Source: Dehalococcoidia bacterium (GTDB lineage: Bacteria > Chloroflexota > Dehalococcoidia > Lucifugimonadales > JAGWBF01). From it: DNA of 7,649 nt. The notes below the pieces were generated by a model. It saw nothing but the letters and a program-made list of their open reading frames with translations. It made no database searches and was not told the origin of the DNA. The stretch covers positions 1 through 7,649 of the forward strand of contig JAGWBF010000074.1 of NCBI GenBank assembly GCA_021296025.1, written 5' to 3'. Below, one piece after another: positions 1 to 5,387 of the stretch. A program made the position numbers and the translations under genes. How positions within the stretch are numbered: position 1 is the stretch's first letter; every line of letters starts with the position of its first letter.

Positions 1-249
1 ATCCGGTGTTAAATGTGAGATTGGAGCCGGGATGAGAGTTGGGGAGTCCGTGGGCGCCGCAAAGGAGCTCGGCGTTGGTTCCGTCGCCTCCGTGGGTTTC
101 GCAGGCACAGGGGTTGCCCTCGGTGGCGCTGTCGCTTGTTCTACGCTACAGGCTGCCAGGACGATAACGACAACCAAGCATAAGAGGATGACCAGCGACT
201 TCGGTCCAACTCCAAAGAGTCCCGCAGAGCATTCGCTCATGGACACCAT
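1..249 (-). CDS. Secreted lipoprotein, N-terminal part (runs off left edge)
   Basis: An open frame of 83 codons reads from ATG at 249 to the window edge without a stop. Residues 17-34 form a type II (lipoprotein) signal peptide: K17, a hydrophobic stretch rich in Leu, Val and Ile, then the lipobox LAAC with C34 as the lipidated cysteine. The mature part begins SVEQAT and is a low-complexity linker rich in Thr, Pro and Ala (for example TEATEPTPS), as is common between a lipid anchor and a folded extracytoplasmic domain. The domain itself lies outside the window, so its function is unknown; substrate-binding proteins and extracellular enzymes often have this layout. A second in-frame ATG at 240 is an equally good start. 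Neither has a clear Shine-Dalgarno sequence, and in-frame GTG and TTG codons lie just upstream. The signal peptide is convincing; the exact start is not. Confidence 0.72.
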   Translation of the reverse strand, partial: MVSMSECSAGLFGVGPKSLVILLCLVVVIVLAACSVEQATAPPRATPVPAKPTEATEPTPSSFAAPTDSPTLIPAPISHLTPD

Positions 250-541
250 TCTGTAGTTCACGCGGATGGAGGTCAATGATGCATTGGGATGGCGCCTAGA
301 AGCTATGTCAAAGCTTGATTTACTGCCGAAGCCGGTACCTGAGCTATGCACACGACAACTGAATCAGTCCTATGTAGTTGGGCACTTTTTCGCATCGCAC
401 CAGAATCGCTCGGCACTTACCGTATCGTTGAAAAGGTCTCGCCCTTTCACTTCATCGTCCACTGCCACACATCTCCCCATAATCTCAACCGAATCGGACT
501 TGCGCTCTCCTTTTCAACCCTCTTCTGTCTTGAGGTGGTTT
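250..541. other. Intergenic stretch without a convincing gene
   Basis: This lies between the end of xth and the start of the lipoprotein gene, both on the minus strand, and is visibly less GC-rich than the flanking genes. Plus-strand open frames exist (from 266 and 346) but show no recognisable motif, no ribosome binding site and an unlikely composition. On the minus strand a 36-residue ORF (370-480) has a more protein-like composition but weak start signals. I see no RNA gene and no strong terminator hairpin followed by a T run after xth. Confidence 0.55.
283..311 (-). promoter_or_regulatory. Weak promoter candidate for the lipoprotein gene
   Basis: On the minus strand a perfect -35 hexamer TTGACA (306-311) is followed after 17 bases by CCCAAT (283-288), which matches the -10 consensus at only three of six positions. 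Placement about 30 bases before the lipoprotein ATG fits a promoter with a short leader. The poor -10 makes this a tentative call. Confidence 0.25.
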
Positions 542-1324
542 TTATGGGACTTCGTACTGGAACTCTATGCCCACGGGACAGTGGTCTGAACCCATGACTT
601 CCGGCAGTATGAAGGCGTTGCTTATATTTTCCCTGAATCCTTCGTTGGCGAAGAAATAGTCGATGCGCCACCCCACGTTCCGGTCCCTGGCCCGGGTTAT
701 CATGTCCCAGTAGGAGTAGTTCCCAGGCTGGTCGTTGAACATGCGGAAGGTGTCCACGTATCCGTGGTCCAGGAACTTGTCCAACCATGCCCGCTCCAGA
801 GGCAGGAAGCCTGATGTGTTCTCGTTTTCCTTAGGGCGAGCCAGATCGATGGCCTTGTGGGCGGTGTTCACATCCCCGCACACCAGCACGTTCTTTCCTT
901 GCGCCTTCAGCCCCTCGGTGAACGCAAGGAAAGCATCGTAGAAGTCCATCTTGTAGTCCAGCCGTTCCTGGGAAGAGCGTCCGTTGGGAAAGTAGATATT
1001 CAGCAGCACAAAGTCGCCGTAGTCAGCGACGATGGTGCGCCCCTCTTTGTCGTAGGTCTCGTTGCCAAAGCCGTAGCTGACGTCTTGGGGAGGCACCTTG
1101 GTGTAGAGCGCGACCCCGCTGTAGCCCTTCCGCTCCCCGCTGCAGTAGAAGGCATGGTACCCCGGAATGTTGGTGAGGGACTCGGGCAGCTGTTCAGCCC
1201 AGGCCTTGGTCTCCTGAATGCAGAGGATGTCGGGGGATTCACCGGCGAACCAGTCCAGGAACCCTTTCTTCAGGACAGCCCTAACGCCATTTACGTTCCA
1301 CGATAGTGCCCGGGCATGTTGCAC
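542..1324 (-). CDS. xth: Exodeoxyribonuclease III / AP endonuclease
   Basis: This DNA repair enzyme cuts at abasic sites and removes 3' blocking groups in base excision repair; the family also has 3'-5' exonuclease activity. The 260 residues cover the whole exonuclease-endonuclease-phosphatase fold, close to the usual 250-270. Family motifs are in order: SWNVNGVRA with N11, IQETK with metal ligand E38, the NIYFPNG block with Y111, CGDVNTAH with D151 and N153, the TSGFLP and WDMITRARDRNVGWRIDY blocks with D222, and the closing GSDHCPV with D247 and H248. All catalytic residues are present. The start is GTG at 1324, supported by a strong AGGAAGGGGG ribosome binding site about 6 bases upstream and by the normal family N-terminus. 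The gene stands alone, divergent from bioY, and ends in TAA. The family assignment is firm; the balance of exonuclease and AP endonuclease activity cannot be read from sequence. Confidence 0.96.
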   Translation of the reverse strand: MQHARALSWNVNGVRAVLKKGFLDWFAGESPDILCIQETKAWAEQLPESLTNIPGYHAFYCSGERKGYSGVALYTKVPPQDVSYGFGNETYDKEGRTIVADYGDFVLLNIYFPNGRSSQERLDYKMDFYDAFLAFTEGLKAQGKNVLVCGDVNTAHKAIDLARPKENENTSGFLPLERAWLDKFLDHGYVDTFRMFNDQPGNYSYWDMITRARDRNVGWRIDYFFANEGFRENISNAFILPEVMGSDHCPVGIEFQYEVP

Positions 1325-1394
1325 CGATACCCCCTTCCTGAGCGCAGGCTCCGATTAGTTCCACCGGTTAGTTGCATGGTCGCCTGTCGCGCCT

Positions 1395-1423
1395 AGTCTA
1401 AGCCATCCAAGCCAAGGGTACAA
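1395..1423 (-). promoter_or_regulatory. Weak promoter candidate for xth
   Basis: On the minus strand TTGTAC (1418-1423) and TAGACT (1395-1400) are separated by 17 bases, about 70 bases before the xth start. The -10 matches four of six consensus positions and the -35 only three, so this is only the best candidate in a region that must hold the xth promoter if the gene is transcribed alone. Confidence 0.25.
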
Positions 1424-1479
1424 TTCCTGTAATCAACCAACGCGAAATAGTCGTGAAGGGGACGCCGTGTCAGAATGGT

Positions 1480-1508
1480 TTGACCCTCGCTTTGGGCGGT
1501 GCTAAAAT
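1480..1508 (+). promoter_or_regulatory. Sigma70-type promoter of bioY
   Basis: TTGACC (1480-1485) and TAAAAT (1503-1508) are separated by exactly 17 bases and each matches the housekeeping consensus at five of six positions. A transcript would start near 1515 and carry a leader of about 60 bases before the bioY TTG. It is the strongest promoter-like sequence in the window and lies correctly between the divergent genes. Confidence 0.62.
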
Positions 1509-1521
1509 CCCGTCCGCCAAG
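1492..1521. promoter_or_regulatory. Imperfect dyad spanning the bioY -10 box
   Basis: TTGGGCGG (1492-1499) and CCGCCAAG (1514-1521) form an inverted repeat centred on the -10 hexamer: five GC pairs (GGCGG/CCGCC) plus two AT pairs across a one-base bulge. The position is what one expects of a repressor operator blocking polymerase. It does not resemble the BirA operator (TTGTAACC and its complement). Chance is possible in GC-rich DNA. Confidence 0.22.
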
Positions 1522-1575
1522 AAAAGGCCTTGCATAACCCCTGCCCTCCTAATCTCTCTTTGAATTGAGGGAGCT

Positions 1576-2331
1576 TTGAAGCTAACAGCGCCTGCCCCCA
1601 CCCTAGCAGACAACATCCTCCCAGCATGGAATCCCGACAGCAAGCTCGCCCGCTTAGCCCACGATGCGGTGCTCGTGCTCGCATTCACGGGGCTCGTCAT
1701 CTTCTGTGCCCAGATCATTGTTCGCCTGCCCTGGACTACAGTGCCGATAACGGGCCAGACCTTCGCCGTGCTAGTCACCGGCGCGGCGTTGGGACCCTGG
1801 CGCGGCGCTTCGTCTCTGACCCTGTACATGTTGATTGGGATGGTCGGCGCCCCCGTGTTCGCCCCCCTCGGGCTCAACCTGGAGGGGCAGACTGTCCACT
1901 TCCTATTCCCATGGGCGGGGACTTCCGACGCATTATGGGAGGGGTCTGCAATCCCACTTTGGGACCTGTCCAGCGGCGGGTATATCGTGGGGTTCATCGG
2001 GGCTGCCTGGCTGGCCGGGTGGCTGGCCCGGAAGGGATATGACCGGGGGCCCTGGCTGCTGGCAGGCCTGCTGGCGGCGAACATCGTGCTCTACGTGCCC
2101 GGCCTGCTCTGGCTGGCATACCAGATTGGCAGCGAATGGGTACATCCCGTGTACAACCAGCCCCTTGGCGACCTGATATCCGGGGGCACAACCCTGGAAA
2201 AGACGCTGTTGGGGGGACTCTACCCCTTCATCTTGGGAGACATGATAAAGCTGTATCTGGCATCGTTGACGCTTCCGGCGGCCTGGGCTTTCGTCAAGCG
2301 CCGCCGTGACGATGGCCCGCCTGCCGACTAG
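1576..2331 (+). CDS. bioY: Biotin transporter BioY (ECF S component)
   Basis: BioY is the membrane protein that binds biotin for uptake, alone or with the energy-coupling subunits BioM/EcfA and BioN/EcfT, neither of which is encoded here. Hallmarks are VPITGQTFAVL (56-66), GAALG (69-73), the Y-x3-G-x2-G-x-P-x-F pattern (84-95), GGYIVGF (134-140) and the C-terminal PFILGDMIKLYLA (217-229). About six hydrophobic segments lie near 31-50, 60-75, 78-98, 134-150, 158-180 and 212-238. At 251 residues it is longer than the usual 180-200. The extra length is a roughly 30-residue N-terminus, an insert at about 96-133 with two Trp residues, and a polar stretch at about 183-208. The start is TTG at 1576, chosen because GAGGGAG lies just upstream and no ATG fits the frame before the conserved core. 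The gene stands alone behind its own promoter and its stop overlaps that of the convergent CoA ligase. Confidence 0.94.
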   Translation: MKLTAPAPTLADNILPAWNPDSKLARLAHDAVLVLAFTGLVIFCAQIIVRLPWTTVPITGQTFAVLVTGAALGPWRGASSLTLYMLIGMVGAPVFAPLGLNLEGQTVHFLFPWAGTSDALWEGSAIPLWDLSSGGYIVGFIGAAWLAGWLARKGYDRGPWLLAGLLAANIVLYVPGLLWLAYQIGSEWVHPVYNQPLGDLISGGTTLEKTLLGGLYPFILGDMIKLYLASLTLPAAWAFVKRRRDDGPPAD

Positions 2332-3926
2332 GCTTGACTCTTCTCTCGTTCCCTTTCTACAAGCACCCTTCGAAGCACTTTGCCTGACGGGTTCTTGGGT
2401 ATCTGGTCCAGGAACTCAACCTGCCTTATCTGCTTGAATCCCGCAACCTGCTCTGCGACCCACTCCATTATCTCCTCGGCTGACACGGCGCCGGTGGCAA
2501 CGACAAATGCCTTGGGCACCTCCCCAGCCTCTTCGTCGGGCACACCGATTACGGCGGCGTCGGACACCGACGGGTGTTCCAGAAGCAGGCCCTCCAGCTC
2601 CGCAGGGGCAACCTGGAATCCCTTGTACTTGATCAGCTCCTTCTTCCGGTCCACGATGCTGACGTAACCTTCTTCATCCATGCTTGCGATGTCGCCGGTG
2701 TAGAGCCAGCCGTCGCGCAGGGTGTCGGCAGTGGCGTCCGGATTGTTCCAGTACCCTTTCATCACCTGCGGTCCTTTAATGATCAGCTCACCCAGCTCGC
2801 CTCGCGGCAGCTCGCGCTGCCCGGTCTCCAGATCGACCACCTTCTCCTCTGTATCGGGCAGAGGAGGACCCACAGAGCCGGGCTTTTTCAGGCTGGGTTC
2901 CATGAAGTCGGCGTTGGTCGCCGGCGAGCTCTCCGTAAGCCCGTATCCCTGCACCGTCGCCACATCTATGGTGGACTCCAGCTTGGTCTGCATCTCCGCC
3001 GACATGGGGGCTGCGCCGACGAAGCACAGGCGAAGGGCTGACAGATCGTAATCCCTGATCCCCGGGAACTGGGTCAGCGCCAGCACCACCGGCGGCACGG
3101 TGTACAGCACGGTCACTCGGTTGTCTGAAAGGAGTTGTAGGAACTGCTCCATCTCGAACCGTCCCATCATCACCTGGGTGGCCCCAAGGGCGACGGCGAC
3201 GTTCATGATCACGTTCATGCCGTAGATGTGGTAAAGGGGCAAGTGCACCATCAGCACATCATCCGGCTTTGGCGCGCCTATCTCATGGCGCCCGATGAGC
3301 TGCTCGACGTTGCTGGTGAGGTTGGAGTGAGTCAGCATCACACCTTTGGGCAGGCCGGTGGTGCCGCTGGAGTAGGGGAGAACCACCACATCCTCCTCAG
3401 GGTCGATTACGACAGCAGGCGGCCCATCCGACATCGTGCTGGTGAGGTCTTCGAAGGAGTGGGAAGTCTTGCCTGCACTTTCGCCGATGACGATCACGTT
3501 CAGGATCCCCGAGAGCCGAGGCAGAACAGGTTCCAGTACAGGGTACAGAGACTCGGCCAGGATGATTGCCCTGGCGCCGCTGTCCCTAAGCTGGAACTCC
3601 ACCTCCCGCTCCCGGTAGGAGGGGTTCAGGGTCGTCACCACTGCCCCAATCCAGGAGATGGCATAGAAGGATGCTACGTACTCCCAGCAGTTGGGCGCGA
3701 ATATGGCCACCCGGTCCCCCTTGCCGATTCCCATAGCGGCCAGGGCTGATGCCAGGTTAGCTGTTCTGTCCTTTAGCTGGGTGAATGTAAGCTCTTGGCC
3801 CCCGTCAACGATGGCCGTCTTGCCTCCAAGCTTCGCGGCGGCGCTCAGCTGGTACTCGTGTAGGGGATGCCGGTGGTAGGGCGCCACCGAGGGACGAGGG
3901 ACTAGTTTAGCCTTTTCGCTGGTCAT
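2328..3926 (-). CDS. Acyl/aryl-CoA ligase, 4-coumarate-CoA ligase type
   Basis: This ATP-dependent enzyme activates a carboxylic acid as an acyl-AMP and transfers it to coenzyme A in the cytoplasm. Counting from ATG at 3926 it has 532 residues, normal for the ANL superfamily. Motifs seen are the phosphate-binding loop YSSGTTGLPKG (185-195), PLYHIYGMN (about 230-238), GYGLTE (327-332), YTGD (409-412), the hinge DRKKELIKYKG (426-436) and PSGK with catalytic K516. The layout matches 4-coumarate-CoA ligase and medium- or long-chain fatty acyl-CoA synthetases; the substrate cannot be settled from motifs. An in-frame TTG at 3938 would add four residues. Neither start has a recognisable ribosome binding site, so translation may be coupled to gnd, which ends only 21 (or 9) bases upstream. 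It is the last gene of the minus-strand run and ends tail to tail with bioY. Confidence 0.93.
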   Translation of the reverse strand: MTSEKAKLVPRPSVAPYHRHPLHEYQLSAAAKLGGKTAIVDGGQELTFTQLKDRTANLASALAAMGIGKGDRVAIFAPNCWEYVASFYAISWIGAVVTTLNPSYREREVEFQLRDSGARAIILAESLYPVLEPVLPRLSGILNVIVIGESAGKTSHSFEDLTSTMSDGPPAVVIDPEEDVVVLPYSSGTTGLPKGVMLTHSNLTSNVEQLIGRHEIGAPKPDDVLMVHLPLYHIYGMNVIMNVAVALGATQVMMGRFEMEQFLQLLSDNRVTVLYTVPPVVLALTQFPGIRDYDLSALRLCFVGAAPMSAEMQTKLESTIDVATVQGYGLTESSPATNADFMEPSLKKPGSVGPPLPDTEEKVVDLETGQRELPRGELGELIIKGPQVMKGYWNNPDATADTLRDGWLYTGDIASMDEEGYVSIVDRKKELIKYKGFQVAPAELEGLLLEHPSVSDAAVIGVPDEEAGEVPKAFVVATGAVSAEEIMEWVAEQVAGFKQIRQVEFLDQIPKNPSGKVLRRVLVEREREKSQA

Positions 3927-3947
3927 GGGGACGTGCAAACTGGGGGG

Positions 3948-4859
3948 TCAGTCGTCGCTTTTCTTGACAGCATGGCCACCGAACTGGTTTCGGAGGGCGG
4001 CCAGCACCTTGCCCCCCAGGGGCTGGTCTTGCCGGGAACGGAACCGCTGCTGTAGGGACAGGGTAATGACAGGCGCAGGCACTGCCAGCTCCACCGATTC
4101 CTCGACAGCCCACCTGCCCTCGCCCGAGTCCTCCACGTAGGACTGAAGGTTATGCAGGCCGGGGTCCTCTTCCAAGGCCTTGGCAGCCAAATCCAGGAGC
4201 CATGATCGGACGACACTGCCATACCGCCATGTTTCGGCAATGCTGGCCAGGTCCAACTGAAATTCAGACTTTGCCGCCATCAGCTCAAAGCCCTCGGCGT
4301 ACGCCTCCATGAGGCCGTACTCGATGGCGTTGTGCACCATCTTCACGTAATGACCGGCGCCGTTGGGCCCTACGTGTACGTATCCCCGGTCCCCTGCTGG
4401 CGCAAGAGTCTGGAATATCGACTCGTTGCGGCGGAAAGCCTCTGCCGGCCCGCCTATCATCAGGCAGTAGCCTTCAGCCAAGCCCCAGATGCCCCCGCTG
4501 GTGCCGACATCCAGGTAGTCAATGGAGCGCCTAGCCACCTGCTCTGCCCTTCTGACGCTGTCCTTGTAGTTGCTGTTGCCTCCCTCGAGAATGGTGTCCC
4601 CCGGCGAAAGGAGGGGTACTAGGGCTTCGATGGTGCTTTCGGTGGGCTGACCGGCAGGGACCATCACCCATACAGAGCGGGGGGCAGCAAGCTTCTGGAC
4701 CACCTCTTGTAGAGAACCGGCAGCCGAGGCTCCGTGGGATGCTACGCCGGCCACAGCTTCCTCGCTCCGGTCATGAGCAACGACGTTGTGCCCGCCGCGA
4801 AGCAGCCTCTGCACCATATTGCCGCCCAATCGACCCAGCCCGATCATGCCCAGTTCCAT
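3948..4859 (-). CDS. gnd: 6-phosphogluconate dehydrogenase, short (GndA/YqeC-like) form
   Basis: The enzyme oxidatively decarboxylates 6-phosphogluconate to ribulose 5-phosphate and CO2, the step that feeds rpiB and tkt upstream in the same run. The 303 residues match the short bacterial form (about 300) rather than the 470-residue classical enzyme. The N-terminal Rossmann domain has GLGRLG (7-12) and ends its second strand at D30 (VVAHDRS). An acidic residue there usually favours NAD over NADP, so NAD use is inferred. Substrate motifs are EGGNSNYKDS (92-101), GTSGG (119-123) and HYVKMVHNAIEYG with catalytic K173 and E180. The helical C-terminal domain ends with the conserved QDQPLGGKVLAALRNQFGGH block. 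ATG at 4859 was chosen over an in-frame GTG at 4904 because it begins at the family N-terminus and has GAGGGGG about 7 bases upstream. The gene starts 63 bases after rpiB. Confidence 0.94.
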   Translation of the reverse strand: MELGMIGLGRLGGNMVQRLLRGGHNVVAHDRSEEAVAGVASHGASAAGSLQEVVQKLAAPRSVWVMVPAGQPTESTIEALVPLLSPGDTILEGGNSNYKDSVRRAEQVARRSIDYLDVGTSGGIWGLAEGYCLMIGGPAEAFRRNESIFQTLAPAGDRGYVHVGPNGAGHYVKMVHNAIEYGLMEAYAEGFELMAAKSEFQLDLASIAETWRYGSVVRSWLLDLAAKALEEDPGLHNLQSYVEDSGEGRWAVEESVELAVPAPVITLSLQQRFRSRQDQPLGGKVLAALRNQFGGHAVKKSDD

Positions 4860-4892
4860 GGATAACCCCCTCAGCCGGACCGCCGACCATAG

Positions 4893-4912
4893 TTTGCACC
4901 GCACGGTGGAAA
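4893..4912. repeat. 20-base dyad between rpiB and gnd
   Basis: TTTGCACCG and CGGTGGAAA flank a central CA, giving nine-base arms with one mismatch each (G opposite G). It sits about 33 bases before the gnd ATG in the only gap over 50 bases in the minus-strand run. The two-base centre is too tight for a good RNA hairpin and no T run follows, so a protein-binding site fits better than a terminator. It may be chance. Confidence 0.35.
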
Positions 4913-4922
4913 CCTAGGGCAT

Positions 4923-5387
4923 TTACTTGCCCAGGTGCGTCTCTTCGATGCGCAGCACCTTGGACAACCTCCGCACGTGGCGTTCTTCTTCGCTGAACCG
5001 CGCCCCAAGGAAGGCCCTGATCACCTCCATGGCGACCTCAATGCCGATCACCCTGGCGCCGATGCATAGGACGTTTACATCATCGTGCTCGACTCCTTGA
5101 TGGGCCGAGTACGTATCATGGCAGAGCCCCGCACGCACCCCAGGAAACTTGTTGGCAGCGACAGACGAGCCGACTCCGCTGCCGCAAATAACGACTCCAC
5201 GGTCAGCCTCGCCCGATGCAACCCGCCGGGCGACCTCCGCGGTGAAGTCGGGGTAGTCGTCGACAGGGTCGTAGACGAAGGCGCCCACGTCGGTGACCTG
5301 GCAGCCCAGGGACTCAAGCCAGGGAAGGAGCTCCTGCTTGAGAGAGAACCCAGCGTGGTCTGCGCCGATGACAACCTGCTGGCTCAT
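4923..5387 (-). CDS. rpiB: Ribose-5-phosphate isomerase B
   Basis: RpiB interconverts ribulose 5-phosphate and ribose 5-phosphate in the non-oxidative pentose phosphate pathway. The 154 residues match the family length of about 145-155. Motifs are GADHAGF (8-14) with D10 and H11 of the phosphate/sugar site, ICGSGVGSSVAANK (67-80) with the catalytic base C68, PGVRAGL (82-88), and EHDDVNVLCIGAR (100-112) with H101 for ring opening. The C-terminal ERHVRRLSK carries the basic residues expected to bind phosphate. The related galactose-6-phosphate (LacAB) and allose-6-phosphate isomerases are alternatives, but the Cys-type site and pentose phosphate neighbours favour RpiB. Its ATG overlaps the tkt stop in an ATGA, so translation is probably coupled to tkt; the only upstream signal is a GAGG placed very close to the start. 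Confidence 0.96.
   Translation of the reverse strand: MSQQVVIGADHAGFSLKQELLPWLESLGCQVTDVGAFVYDPVDDYPDFTAEVARRVASGEADRGVVICGSGVGSSVAANKFPGVRAGLCHDTYSAHQGVEHDDVNVLCIGARVIGIEVAMEVIRAFLGARFSEEERHVRRLSKVLRIEETHLGK

Noticed and set aside
32..256. Plus-strand ORF of 74 residues rich in Gly, Val and Ala
   Set aside because: It is the antisense of the lipoprotein signal peptide and Thr/Pro linker, whose minus-strand reading is far more convincing; it has no recognisable motif.
335..352. Minus-strand GCATAGCTCAGGTACCGG resembles the D-arm region of a tRNA (TAGCTCAG)
   Set aside because: No matching GAGC to close the D-stem, no T-loop GGTTCGA sequence and no acceptor stem pairing nearby.
508..541. CCTC/GAGG hairpin after the xth stop as a terminator
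   Set aside because: Only four continuous base pairs with mismatches beyond and no T run follows; too weak to call.
266..597. Two overlapping plus-strand ORFs of 107 and 83 residues
   Set aside because: No ribosome binding site, no recognisable domain, Ser/His/Arg-rich composition typical of chance frames, and both run into the 3' end of xth.
857..1306. 149-residue plus-strand ORF inside xth, and similar long frames opposite the ligase and tkt
   Set aside because: These are antisense shadows favoured by GC-rich codon use; none shows family motifs or start signals.
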